The notes beneath the pieces were generated by a model. It had not been told where the DNA came from and searched no databases. It saw only the letters and a list, made by a program, of their open reading frames with translations. The translations under genes and the position numbers were made by a program. A stretch of 64,000 nt of DNA from Pseudorasbora parva (Eukaryota; Chordata; Actinopteri; Cypriniformes; Gobionidae), in assembly GCF_024679245.1 (NCBI RefSeq), contig NC_090182.1:34123047-34187046 (forward strand), given 5' to 3'. Below are positions 20,459 through 31,684 of this stretch, one piece after another; the stretch's first letter is position 1; every line of letters begins with the position of its first letter.

Positions 20459-22033
20459 ATGAGTACTTTTGATTTGCAATCATTTATTGCTGATCCAACT
20501 TTAGAAACTTTTGAGCGTTGTAGAAAAGACGAGTTGCTGCAGATCGCGGATCACTATCGCATTCCTGTGGTGAGGCAAGCATTAAAGCAGGTTATTAAAA
20601 ATGAGATTTTGAAACATTTGGTCGAACTAAAAGTGTTTTTATTTCCAGTTGCGGATAGTGGAAAGGCTGGCATGTCGGCTGTGGAAAGGCGCTTGTCTAG
20701 TATGGGGAATGTGGAAGTGGCAACAGGTGAGCACGCTGAGGTGGAGGCGGAGGCCGAGCCCAAGGCAGTCTTGCCGCCCTTCTACCCGCTGTCTCCGCGT
20801 TCTGGGGAGTCTGGGGTTGACGCGCGACTTAAAGTCCGTTTAGCCCGACTCCAGATGGAGACGCAGGAGCGAGCTGAGACGCGCCAAGCCGAAATGAAGC
20901 TACGCCTGGAGGTCCGTAGACTGGAAATCGAGGCTGACAAACAGGTAAAACTGCGGCGGCTCGAGTTAGAGTCAGCGAAGGTTGTCCCTGACCGAGTTGT
21001 GCAGCCTAATCCTGTTAGCCCTGTTGGTACTTCAGTTAATTCGGCAAACTCTGTGAGTGATATTTCGACTGCTACATTTGATATTAGTAAACATATTGCT
21101 TTGGTGCCTCACTTTCGGGAATCTGAAGTAGACGCGTATTTTGCTGCTTTTGAGCGTGTGGCTGCTGCTCTTCGTTGGCCAAAAGAGGTTTGGTGTCTTT
21201 TATTACAGTGCCGTTTAGTTGGTAAAGCACAGGATGTTTGTTTGGTGCTCTCGTTGGAGGAAAGCTTGCAGTATGATGTAGTGAAGAATGCTGTTCTCCG
21301 CGCATATGAGTTGGTGCCTGAGGCGTATCGGCAACGTTTCAGGAACCATAGAAAAGTAGCTCAACAAACTTTTGTGGAATTCGCCCGTGAGAAGGGAGTT
21401 CTTTTTGATAAATGGTTGTCTACGAATAATGTGCAGGATTTGAGTTCTCTGAGAGAGCTAATGCTTTTAGAGGATTTTAAAAATTGTCTGTCAGAACGAG
21501 TAGTCACGTATTTAAATGAGCAAAAGGCTACGTCGCTTTCACAAGCCGCGGTTCTCGCCGACGAGTATGTGTTAACGCACAAGAATGTGTTTGTTTCAGT
21601 CCGACCAGAGAAAATAGTGAGAGTGCCTTCAGCGCAGAACTCGAGCGCCGGTGCTGTCACGGTTTATGAATTCATTGTCTCCTTCTTTGTGTCTTGTGAG
21701 GTTGTGTGGGAGGCGTGGCCACTGATTATGGGACTCATAACTTTCACCTGCTGCACTCATCAGTCTCACTATATAAACTGCTCTCTCACTGGCACCCATT
21801 GTCAGATTGTTACAGGCGTTTCTGGCGTGGCTGGCTTCGGCTTCTGTTTCCCCTGGGGGATTATCTCTGTTCCTGGTCCAGGATTCGGCCTCTGGTTGTC
21901 CGCTGCTTCCCTGCTCTGCCGTATCGTCTGCCTGACCGCCTGCACCCGACCTTCGCCACAGTTCGCCTGCCTGTGCCCTGGAGCCTGTCTCTTTATTACT
22001 TTTGCCTGTTATCTGAGCTTGGTTTATTGTTGA
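20459..22033 (+). pseudogene. Gag of the Gmr1-like element, truncated by a solo LTR
   Basis: Residues 1-398 are gag. The N-terminus is MSTFDLQSFIADPTLETFER. A charged coiled-coil (ARLQMETQERAETRQ...) lies around residues 125-180. Residues ~215-385 are SCAN-like (VPHFRESEVDAYFAAFERVA, KAQDVCLVLS, QRFRNHRK, LLEDFKNCLSERV). SCAN domains of vertebrate zinc-finger genes are thought to derive from this type of gag. From 21655 the frame reads into the inserted solo LTR, so the last ~125 residues are not gag. A degraded Cys/His zinc-knuckle start (REC near 22152) survives after the LTR, followed by a stop. Confidence 0.8.
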
Positions 22034-22113
22034 CGCTTGCCGTCCTGTGGAACAATAAACTTGTTTTTTGATTCGCTATTGGATCCTCTCTGTCTCTCAT
22101 TACAGCCGTGACA
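21655..22113 (+). mobile_element. Solo LTR inserted in gag
   Basis: 459 bp from TGTCACGGTTTATG to CATTACAGCCGTGACA, with the inverted ends TGTCACGG/CCGTGACA. GGTGC is repeated on both sides (21650-21654 and 22114-22118). It contains CTATATAAAC near 21769 and AATAAA near 22053. Its sequence differs from both other LTR families in the window. A solo LTR is what remains after recombination between the two LTRs of a full element. Confidence 0.85.
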
Positions 22114-22193
22114 GGTGCGAGAGGTAGTTCATCACCAAACAAGGAGGTACGAGAATGCTATTATAGCAAGGATCATTAAAACCTGTTAATTTT

Positions 22194-25100
22194 GTGAAGA
22201 CTGTGCCTGAAACTGTTCTAGAAAAAGATGAGATTGATGCAGGCTTCCAACCATTTGTGATGAAGGGCTTAATCTCCGTTAATGGCAGGTCTGCCGAGCA
22301 GAAAGAGGTGCAAATTTTGCGTGACACAGGAGCGATTCAGTCATTTATAATTTCCGACGCACTTCCTTTATCAGAGCAGACATTTTGTGGGTCAAGTGTC
22401 TTAGTTCAAGGGATTGAAATGGGAGTTGTGCAGGTGCCGTTGCACCAGATACATTTACAATGTGAGTTAGTTTCAGGTTTTGTCAAGGTTGGTGTACGTT
22501 CTTCCTTTCCGGTGAAGGGCGTTGCAGTAATTCTCGGGAACGATTTGGCCGGCGGTAAGGTGTTGCCGGTGTTAGAAGTCGTTAATACACCTGACTGTTT
22601 TATTCCTGCGGATGACATCTCTGCTAATTTTCCGGAGGTATTTGCTGCTAGTGTAGTGACGCGTGCACAAAAACGCAGAATTGGAGATGACATTGTGCTG
22701 TCTGATTCTTTCATGTCACCTGTGTTTAATGTAGCATCTGAGTTAGATCCAAATATCTCTGAAAAGGTGAGACCTGATGGAACTTCTGTTGACGTTGCAA
22801 CTGCGTCTGAGTTCTTAGCTGAACCTATTTTTTTTTTTGAACGCATTAAGACTGCGCAGAGGGAAGATGTGTCGCTGGCTAACTGTTTTTCTGCTGCGGA
22901 AAATGTTAAATCTGATAAACCTGGTTCGGCTAAATATATGGTTGACAGTGGGCTGTTGCTGAGGAAGTGGCATCCTGATTCAGGGGTGGAGACTGAGTGG
23001 GATGCTGTTTGTCAGATTGTTCTGCCTACTGTCTATCGTAAACAAGTATTGAGTTTGGCACATGATCATGAGTTGGCGGGTCATTTGGGGGTGACAAAAA
23101 CTTACAATCGTATTCTGAAACATTTCTTCTGGCCTGGCCTGAAAAGAGATGTATCACAGCACTGCCGCACCTGTCATGAGTGTCAGGTGATGGGCAAGCC
23201 AAACCAAAAGATTCCTCCAGCGCCTTTGATTCCGATTCCTGTTATCTGTGAACCGTTCGAACATGTGATTTTGGAATGTGTGGGTCCTTTTCCAAAATCC
23301 AAAACAGGTAATCAATTTCTTTTAACAATTATGTGCTCTGCAACACGTTTTCCGGAAGCTGTCCCTTTGAGAAGAATAACTGCGCCTATTATCATTAAAG
23401 CTTTGCTTAAATTTTTCTCTACGTTCGGATTGCCAAAAATAGTGCAGACAGACCAGGGAACGAATTTTCTCTCGAATGTTTTTAGACAAGTGTTGAAAAC
23501 TTTGGGTATCTCACATCGAATATCGAGCGCGTATCATCCTGAGAGTCAGGGTGCGATAGAACGTTTTCACCAGACGTTGAAGTCAATGTTGAGAAAGTAT
23601 TGTATGAGTTCTGGTAAAGAGTGGGGTGACGGAGTTCCACTAGTATTGTTTGCAGTTCGTGAGGCAACGCAAGAATCCTTAGGATTTAGTCCTGCAGACT
23701 TGGTATTCGGACATACAGTACGAGGTCCACTAAAGGTACTGAAGGACGGAATGATGAATGATACAAAGTTGGTAAAGCAAGGTGTGCTGGATTATGTTAG
23801 TCGGTTTCGAGAACGATTGCATAATGCATGCTCGTTAGCACGCGCTTCGCTCTCAGTTACTCAAGAGGGCATGAAGAAACGTTACGATCGGAAAGCTGTT
23901 GTGCGAGAAATTCGACCTGGCGACGAAGTTCTTGTATTGTTGCCAATACCTGGTTCAGTTCTGACCGCTCGGTTCTCTGGGCCGTATAAGGTATCAAAGC
24001 GATTGAGTGAGACAGATTTTGTAATACATACACCTGACCGTAAACGAAAGTTTCGCACCTGTCACATCAACATGTTGAAGCTATATTGTTCGCGTATGCG
24101 ATTTGACAGATCGCCGGAGGAAACAGGAAAGCCTGTGGCGACTGTGAGTGAGGTTTCAGCCGCTGCCGTCATCGCTGTCCCTGATGCCGCCGCAGCGAGT
24201 GGTGACATGTCGGTGATACCTTTGGGTGAGTGTGACTCTGATGATGGGTTTGCACTTCGTAATGATTTCTCAACTTGTGGCAGACTTGTGAATTCGGAAA
24301 TTTTGAGAAATTTGCCCGCTAAACTTGACAATCTGCTTGAATCCCAGCAACAGGATATTACTCGGTTAATTCGAGAATTCTCTGTGCTGTTCAGTGATGT
24401 GCCAACCCAGACCCATGTGATACAGCATGATATTCAAGTGACGTGTGATCGTGCTATTAAACAACATGCTTATCGAGTGAACAATAACAAACGTTCTGTG
24501 ATGAAAACTGAGGTCGAGTATCTTTTGAGAAACAATTTAGCTGAACCTAGTTATAGTCCGTGGAGTTCTCCTTGTTTGCTGGTCCCGAAGCCTGACGGTG
24601 CATTTCGTTTTTGCACGGATTATCGCAAAGTTAATGCCGTGACTGTACCAGATAGCTATCCTCTTCCTAGGATGGAAGACTGTATAGATAACCTCGGTTC
24701 TGCTAAGTTTGTTACGAAATTAGATTTGCTGAAAGGGTATTGGCAAGTGCCATTGACTGCTCGAGCGGCAGAAATTTCAGCTTTCGTAACCCCTGACAAT
24801 TTTTTACAATATCGCGTTATGGCGTTCGGGCTGCGAAACGCCCCAGCCACTTTTCAGCGCCTCGTAAATATTGTTTTGTCGGGAGTTCAGAACTGTAATG
24901 CATATTTAGATGACTTAGTGATTTATTCGTCTACTTGGTCTGAGCATTTGACTGTTCTTCGGACAGTTTTTGAGCGGTTGGCTGGTGCTTCCCTTACAGT
25001 TAATTTGATCAAATGCGAATTCGGTAAAGCCACCATCACTTACTTGGGTAAGGAGGTAGGGCAAGGTCAAGTGCGTCCTGTCAGTGCCAAAGTATCTGCT

Positions 25101-25349
25101 ATCGCGGATTTCCCTGTTCCTACGACTAGACGAGAGTTACGTCGTTTTCTAGGAATGGCTGGTTATTATAGAAGTTTTTGCAAGAACTTCTCTGTTGTAG
25201 TACATCCGTTGACCAGTCTGTTAAGTCCAGCGAATGTTTTTACTTGGACTGACGCGTGTCAGCATGCGTTTGACAGCGCAAAGCTGTTGTTGACCAGTGC
25301 ACCTGTCCTCGCTGCTCCGGAGTTTTCACATGCTTTTAAGTTGAAGTAG
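22194..25349 (+). pseudogene. Pol of the Gmr1-like element: protease, integrase, reverse transcriptase
   Basis: A 1,051-residue frame. The aspartic protease has LRDTGAIQSF near residue 45. The integrase zinc domain (HDHELAGHLG ... CRTCHECQ) is near 295-345. In the catalytic core the second Asp (VQTDQGTNF) and the Glu 36 residues later (GAIERFHQ) are present, but the first position reads LECVGP, with Glu where Asp is expected. RT follows, with FRFCTDYRKVNAVTVPDSYP, KLDLLKGYWQVPL, FGLRNAPATFQRL and the YLDD active site, then RRFLGMAGYYR. The frame stops at 25347-25349 just before the first RNase H Asp. The upstream start is arbitrary, since gag and pol were presumably joined by readthrough or shifting. 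Confidence 0.85.
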
Positions 25350-25366
25350 ACGCTAGTGCTTTAGGT

Positions 25367-25690
25367 ATGGGTGCGGTTCTTATTCAAGAGGATGATGAGG
25401 GACTTGAGCATCCCATTTGTTACTTTTCACGGAAATTTAATCGACATCAACGAAATTATTCTACCATCGAGAAAGAAGCATTGGGTCTGATTCTAGCGTT
25501 ACAGTTGTTCGAAGTTTATGTAGGTTCATCTGTTCTTCCTGTCACTGTGTATACGGACCACAATCCTTTGGTGTTTTTGACTCGGATGTATAATCACAAT
25601 CAATTGATGATTGTGCAGAATTATAACTTGATTATTAAGCACAAAAAGGGGTCTGAAAATATCATTGCTGACACTTTATCTAGAGCTTAA
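25367..25690 (+). pseudogene. RNase H segment of the Gmr1-like element, out of frame
   Basis: This continues pol in another frame. It contains SRKFNRHQRNYSTIEKEALG, TVYTDHNPLVFL and a terminal KKGSENIIADTLSRA, the typical RNase H/tether end. The change of frame relative to RT at about 25349 is a one-base-type shift. The stop at 25688-25690 is the natural end, 33 bp before the 3' LTR. Confidence 0.85.
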
Positions 25691-25723
25691 AAGCTGCCTT
25701 AGGAAAAATCTTAAGAGGGTGAG

Positions 25724-26639
25724 TGTTACGTACGCAGTGCTACGTAGTTTTTTTGTTTGTTGTGTGTTACGTACATGGTTACGTATTTTTGTCTTGAGAT
25801 CACGCTGGGCCTGATATGTGAGTGTGTATTTGTATCAGCTGCCTTTGTTTCAGAGCTGGAACGTGAGTGGATGATCGCTTGTAAATCGACGGAGGTCACG
25901 CTGACGTCAGGCGGATACCACCAATCAGCGGTCGCGAGGCTCTTTATGAATGGAGCAAGTTGAAAGAGACGGGGTGCTCTGACTTTGGGGAGAGAGAGCA
26001 CGCTCGGTGACGACGGTCTCTCGTTCGAGAGTCCAGTCCGAGAGTCTAATCAAATCTGGTTACTTAATAAGAGTTTCTGAGTCTTCTGTCATCTGTTCAC
26101 TTCCCGCAGTGAAAGGGGTAAGAGAGGTTGTGAGCCAGTAAGCAGGTCGCGACCTACATTCACACACACGTAGCTCAAATCATGTATTAGACACACCAGG
26201 CTCAGGAGTGGTGCTGTTATGTATGTTTTGATTTTGGTTTAGTTAGGAAGTTTAGTTATGGCGTTTGCGGACGTCGAAGATGTTTTTTTTCACATCTTTT
26301 GTTGTTAGTTTAGTTGCTTTGAATCTTTAGTTAGAGAAGTTTTGTTATGTTTGGTTCTTTGATTTAAGCACCATTCGTTTGCTCCTTCTCTCTCCCCACT
26401 TTTGATGTCTGTTTGATCCTGACTGCTCGTACACTTGTTAATTTACTTTCTATATCATTACTTTTCACTAAATTACTTTACAATAATATTCACATTAAAT
26501 ACTTTTCAAATGAGATTGAAGAAGTGTCGCTCATTCATTTGCATGTTCCCTTTCACTATCTGTCACGCACACACCTCTATTGTGTTATGTCTGATAATAT
26601 GCTAGACATTTTAACATCTACTTAACGAGGGACGTAACA
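25724..26639 (+). repeat. 3' LTR of the Gmr1-like element
   Basis: 916 bp, TGTTACGTACG to GACGTAACA, nearly identical to the 5' LTR, with differences mostly short indels. High LTR identity implies a recent insertion compared with its surroundings. Confidence 0.9.
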
Positions 26640-26927
26640 ACCCACAAATGAAAATTATCCTATGATTTACTTTAGCCTAAAGTCATTCTGGGTGTATGAC
26701 ATTTCAGACAAATTCCATCAGTTATATAAAAAAAAACATGCTGGCACGTTTAGATGCACTTTTATGGACTTCAAAGCATAAACAGACATTCGCTGCCATT
26801 ATAAAGCTTGGAAGAGCCAGGACATTTTTGGTATAACTGATTGTATTTGTCTGAAATAAAGTCATATATACACCTAAGAGTAAATCATGGTCTGATTTTC
26901 ATTTTTAGGTGAACTATCACTTTAAAG

Positions 26928-28390
26928 CGTTAGTTCTCCCAAATTTTTGAACTCTGTCATCTTTTACTCAAATTGACTTACATAGTATTTGTTCTATTCT
27001 TTTATGATCATTTTCTAACTACCATCCTGTCCTGACTAAAAGATGTCAATAAGTGATTTGAATTGGTATGCACAGAGGTCATAGTTGTGCTTTATTGTAA
27101 ATAAATATTATTATCTATCCTTCAATAATCTTCCAAGACAGGCACCACACATTTTGTCTATACCATATACATAAGTTACCTTTTTTAATGCAGAACAGAA
27201 AGAACGGTCATCAGTGCAGCCTTGGTTTCATATTAGGGGATTGTCAAAAATCAGTGTTGATGCAGCTGTTGAACTTGATGCTTCTGAAGACAGAGACATC
27301 AGACAGGTCAAATTTTCTGCGCAAAACAAGAGGTCAACATTTTCAGAAAAAAACGTTCATGAAACAATCCTGCCTAAAACTTTGTCACTGATTTTGCACA
27401 CAAATAGCCTTCCTTTGTTAGTCATTTCATCTGCATCTTTGAATCTGGATTTCTAACTAATACAAATCAGACACAAAGATTAAGTAACGTTAGTGCAATA
27501 AGATTACAGTTTGATGAATGAACAATGAATTAAAGAATGGTGAAAGCGTTAACGTTTCTCCGTCTGATGCAGGGAGGCCACTGTGCATGGCTCTGTATAA
27601 AACTCTTACGCAGCCTTTCAAGCAGCATAGCTACTGGATTCGTTTTCCAAGACATATATACATAATGACACATTATAGATACAGATTAATATAGGTAACG
27701 TTATGGGACACTTACTTTTTCGGCGTTGTCTCTGTTTCGGTATTTTCTCTGTTCTCTGTGATGCGGTGCAAACTCCGTGTGCACCAGATCACGAGCCTCA
27801 GCCTAGTCTGAGAGGTTTAGGCGCGTTATTAAAGCGTCAAGTTATATATCGTTATAAAACAATATGTCCTAAAAAACGTGTTGCAAATTAGGCAAAAACA
27901 CTTACTTTCGGTGTTTCCTATGGGTGTTTCCCTTATACAAGCAACCCTCCACGTCGTCCGTTCCATATCGCGAGTCAAAAGATGCAGCATGTGAGAAAAG
28001 TTGTCTCGTTTAAGCGCGCAGAGCATTCAGACATCGCTTTAAATCAATATGTTATAAAATACATATTGTAAATTAAGTAAACACTTACTTACAGCGTTTC
28101 CCTTTTAAAAAGCAACCGCCTCAGGTCTGCTCCGCCTTTTTATAACATATTGATTTAAAGCGATGTCTGAATGCTCTGCGCGCTTAAACGAGACAACTTT
28201 TCTGTAGCTATCTTAGCTATCAAAATCCAGTGTTCGGCACTTTGCGGACGTGAGTTTTTGTTGTAGATGTCTGTCTTTAAAAAAAAAAAAAAAAAAAAAT
28301 TGTTGTGTATTGTGCTAATTAATTGAGATTTCTTACAGCTCTTACAGGTTTTTGGCCTTGTCTGTTCCGTTGCTTCTATTACTCTCCCCT
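26928..28390. other. Mostly unassigned non-coding stretch with a cruciform
   Basis: It starts with a partial cyprinid TIR repeat end. A frame at 27214-27456 (starting MQPWFHIRGLSKI) follows a TTTTTTAATGCAG that could be a splice acceptor, but I recognise nothing in it. 27991-28060 and 28138-28205 are inverted copies (GTTGTCTCGTTTAAGCGCGC against its complement) that could form a cruciform. A run of A (~22) is at 28279-28300. Confidence 0.4.
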
Positions 28391-28455
28391 TTTTTGTAAG
28401 TCGCTTTGGATAAAAGCGTCTGCTAAATGATTAAATGTAAATGTAAATGTAAATG
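28391..28455 (+). repeat. 3' tail of a UnaL2/V-SINE-type LINE or SINE
   Basis: GTAAGTCGCTTTGGATAAAA followed by GCGTCTGCTAAATGATT and (ATGTAA) repeats. This is the conserved stem-loop tail that fish L2 reverse transcriptases recognise, shared by UnaL2 LINEs and several SINEs. The body upstream was not identified. Confidence 0.7.
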
Positions 28456-28759
28456 CTCCGAATCACACGTCAACGAAAATGCCTGTATGAGAGCTGTTTA
28501 GCTGGGCACAGCACATTCATAGGTATAAAACAATATGATGTAATAAAATACATATTTAAATACGATGAAACCGCATAAAACATGCAATATCAGCGTTATC
28601 CCTCCTTCTGTGGTCCGCATCGCGAGTCAAAAAAAAATGGCGTCTGTGAAAAAAAGTTTCAGCTTGTGTCGCCGAAATGCCCCGGATGTAATTTTACTCT
28701 CTCTCTCGGTGTTGAGATTTAACTCTACATATGTTCACCGGCCAGAGAGTGCGGTTTAC

Positions 28760-28857
28760 ACTAGCAGTGTTAATTCAACACCAGAAATGTAACACTTTAC
28801 TCTGAGAGTCATTAACACCAGGATTTTAACACTGGAGATTTTGCTGTGCAGACATGT
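28760..28857 (-). repeat. Terminal part of an AACACTGG-rich element
   Basis: It contains GTGTTAATTCAACACCAG, AACACTTTACTCTGAG and AACACTGGAGATTTTGCTGTG. The end matches, inverted, the CACAGCAAAA...CCAGTGT start at 14537, so the two could be the ends of one large split element. Confidence 0.45.
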
Positions 28858-28930
28858 ATCTTTTCAAAAAGTATAAGCAACCTTTGCCACCTTGAGTGGT
28901 ATCGACATCTCGTCTGGCCCATGCACTAAA

Positions 28931-28957
28931 CCTTCTGTCTCAGAGCGGTTCGTAACA
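28931..28957 (+). repeat. Last 27 bp of the gag-only element's 3' LTR
   Basis: CCTTCTGTCTCAGAGCGG...GTAACA matches 8009-8035 with one mismatch and is followed by the expected ATAAT duplication. The 318 bp of LTR between 9829 and here is missing and replaced by 19 kb of other sequence. Confidence 0.75.
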
Positions 28958-29648
28958 ATAATATTATTCTCCTATTTTTTATGCCAATTTTATGAGTGGT
29001 TTATATAATACAAACACTTGTGCATTAAGACTCCATAGATTTTATGCAATGTAAAAATAATATATATATTTTGATGTAAACCATGCTGTTTTCTATGTGA
29101 AGATATAGTAAAGTGTAATTTATTCCTGTGATCAAAACTGAATTTATCATCATTACTCCAGTCTTCAGTGTCACATGATCCTTCACTAATCATTCTCATG
29201 AGGATCTGATGATCAAGATACATTTATGATTACAATTGTTCACTTATTTTTCAATTGTAATTACACCAAATTATTTTGGTCTTAAGTGTCTAAAAAAAAT
29301 TTTTGGACTTATTTTACAATTTTGTCACTATAACGGATGTAATGGTCTTGTTTATGGATTGTGATACTGGTTTATTGGAAGTGGATAATATAATTAAACT
29401 CAGGGGCGTAGCCATCTTTTCAGAAGTGAGGGGGACAGAAATGTTGTAATAGCATTTTTTTTTTTTTTTGGACCAATATAATGTATCGCATCTCTTGCTT
29501 TTAATTGGGCAAGATATCAAATACACTGCTGAACAATAACCACTAATTAATATCTATAATATTATTCTCCCATTTTTATGCCAATTTTATGATTGGTTTA
29601 TATAATACAAACACGTGTGCATTAAGACTCCATAGATTTTATGCAATG
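28958..29648. repeat. Tandem duplication of L1-LINE/hAT sequence (junction at 29231/29232)
   Basis: Copy A is 7281-7608 plus 28963-29231. Copy B begins at 29232, matches 7281-7608 over 29232-29560, and continues uninterrupted into sequence matching the start of 28958-29050. The junction lies in ACAATTGTT, present at both breakpoints. Copy B lacks the LTR element and so shows the empty target site. Confidence 0.8.
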
Positions 29649-30813
29649 CAATTTACTCTTATCATCTGATCGTGGTTGTATCTCTCTATTAGTGTTACTC
29701 GATCTTAGCGCTGCATTTGATACTATCGATCACAATATTCTTCTGAATAGAATCGAAAATTATGTTGGCGTTAGTGGAACTGCTTTGGCATGGTTTAAAT
29801 CGTACTTATCTGACCGTTATCAGTTTGTAGCAGTAAATGAAGAGATGTCACACCGATCACGAGTTCAGTATGGGGTACCCCAAGGCTCAGTGTTAGGACC
29901 GTTGCTTTTCACCCTGTATATGCTACCACTGGGAGATATCATTAGGAAACATGGCGTTAGTTTTCATTGTTATGCTGACGATACTCAGCTCTATATTTCC
30001 TCACGCCCGGATGAAACCTACCAATTCACAAGATTAACAGAATGCATAGCTGATATAAAAAATTGGATGAATAGTAATTTTCTGCAACTTAATTCAGATA
30101 AAACTGAATTTTTAATTATTGGACAGAAAAGCTCCACAAGTAGTAACCGAGAATACTGTCTAACACTTGATGACTGCTCTGTCAAGCCCTCGTCGTCAGT
30201 GAGGAACCTGGGTGTGCTCTTTGATACCAATCTTTCATTTGAAAGCCACGTTTCTAGCATCTGTAAAACCGCATTCTATCATCTTAAAAATATATCTAAA
30301 TTACGGCACATGCTTTCAATGCAAAATGCTGAACAGTTAGTACATGCGTTCATGAGCTCAAGGCTAGATTATTGTAATGCTCTACTGGGTGGTTGCCCTG
30401 CTCGCTTAATAAACAAACTCCAGCTAGTCCAAAATGCAGCAGCTAGAGTTCTTACTAGAACCAGGAAGTATGATCATATTAGTCCAGTTCTGTCAACACT
30501 GCACTGGCTCCCTATTAAACATCGCATACATTTTAAAATCTTGCTTATTACTTACAAAGCACTAAATAGTTTAGCTCCCCGGTACTTAAGCGAGCTCTTA
30601 ACGCATTATACCCCATCACGTCGATTGCGGTCTCAAAACTCTGGCCAGTTGATAATACCTAGAATATCTAAATCAACTGCAGGCGGTCGATCATTTTCCT
30701 ATTTAGCTCCTAAATTGTGGAATAGTCTTCCTAGCATTGTTCGGGAAGCAGACACACTCTGTCAGTTTAAATCTAGACTAAAAACACATCTCTTTACTAT
30801 GGCATACACATAG
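29649..30813 (+). CDS. L2 reverse transcriptase, C-terminal ~388 residues, uninterrupted
   Basis: The first ATG (29641) is in flanking sequence, so there is no native start. Motifs in order are LLDLSAAFDTIDHNILL, SRVQYGVPQGSVLGPLLFTL, the catalytic FHCYADDTQLYIS near residue 115, SVRNLGVLFDTNLSFESH, SKLRHMLSMQNAEQLVHAF, SRLDYCNALLGG, HISPVLSTLHWLPI and a terminal FKSRLKTHLFTM. No stop or frameshift is visible, which suggests a fairly young copy. The fingers domain and N-terminal endonuclease are lost, so it cannot be active. Confidence 0.85.
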
Positions 30814-31684
30814 AACATTTTTAACTTTCATTATTCAATTCAATTGACTGATTGTTAGGCTGCATTAACTAGGTCAGCCGGAACCGGGAACACTTCCCAT
30901 AACACCTGATGTACTCGTTACATCATAAAAAGAGTGGCATCTACGCTAATGTTAGTCTCTCTGTTTATCCCGAGGTTTATCCCGGATCTGGGCCCTGTCC
31001 GGATCGGATGGTGGACCTGCCTGGACATGACCAACGCATCCTGGAGTGTCTGCTGAGCCGTGTCAAATGGTGTCTCCTCCGAATTTGCCTCACTGGCACG
31101 ACATGCTCAAAACCCGTCTTCGGCGCAATAATTCCGATCTTTCATGTATTCATACTCTTGTGTAATTGACGCCCCATCCTAAATAAATCTGTCTCTTCCG
31201 TGATACCCTGAAAATTTTGAATAATCCGATCTAATATGATTTCCGACCTGTAAGGTTGCCAGAATAATAATCTTACACGGTGTGTTAATAGGCCAGAGGA
31301 GAACTGGCACCCCGACTGAGTCTGGTTTCTCCCAAGGTTTATTTTTCTCCATCATGCCCCGATGGAGTTTTGGTTCCTTGCCACTGTCGCCTTTGGCTTG
31401 GCTTGCTCAGTTGGGGACACTAAAAATATGATTAAAGTTATTCAACTTATTATACAAATAAAATATATGAATTAGGTCTTATTTAATTCTATAAACTATA
31501 ATACTGATCTGCCAACATTGTCGCTATATGATAAATTAAAATAAGCGGATAACATCACTGTTTTCTCCAGTACGGCTGTACAGCCAAATCTAATTTTGTC
31601 GCAATATTACCCTGTTTGACACTGTGAAGCTGCTTTGACACAATCGTGATTGTAAAAGCGCTATATAAATAAAGTTGATTGATT
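29649..31684 (+). mobile_element. L2-type LINE, 5'-truncated
   Basis: The insertion interrupts the duplicated repeat, whose sequence continues at 31685. It carries RT coding, then a ~870-bp 3' UTR ending AAAGCGCTATATAAATAAAG and (TTGA) units, the usual L2 end. The 5' end begins within RT, typical of incomplete reverse transcription. A related 3' UTR tail occurs at about 58085-58240. Confidence 0.85.

Larger units (their letters stand above)
19332..26639 (+). mobile_element. Ty3/gypsy LTR retrotransposon, Gmr1-like (integrase before RT)
   Basis: A complete 7.3-kb structure. The LTRs are 940 and 916 bp and nearly identical, with a tRNA-Pro-type primer site, gag, pol in the order protease-integrase-RT-RNase H, and a purine tract (AAGAGGGTGAG, 25713-25723). 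ACCCA is duplicated on both sides (19327-19331, 26640-26644). The integrase-first pol order is the known hallmark of the Gmr1 group of deuterostome gypsy elements; most gypsy elements have it last. It is broken in at least three places: a solo LTR in gag, a lost gag-pol junction and a frameshift before RNase H. Confidence 0.9.
19312..26927. mobile_element. Cyprinid TIR repeat split by the Gmr1-like retrotransposon
   Basis: The left fragment (19312-19331) ends AAAGGGATAGTTCACCCA. The right fragment (26640-26927) starts ACCCACAAATGAAAATTATC and ends GGTGAACTATCACTTTAAA. Joined without the retrotransposon they form a standard copy of this ~300-bp family, which proves the insertion event. Confidence 0.75.

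Noticed and set aside
19368..26001. Matching small frames in both LTRs (19368-19628, 20045-20257 and 25726-26001, 26413-26625)
   Set aside because: LTR sequence duplicated by retrotransposition; no start context or homology supports proteins.
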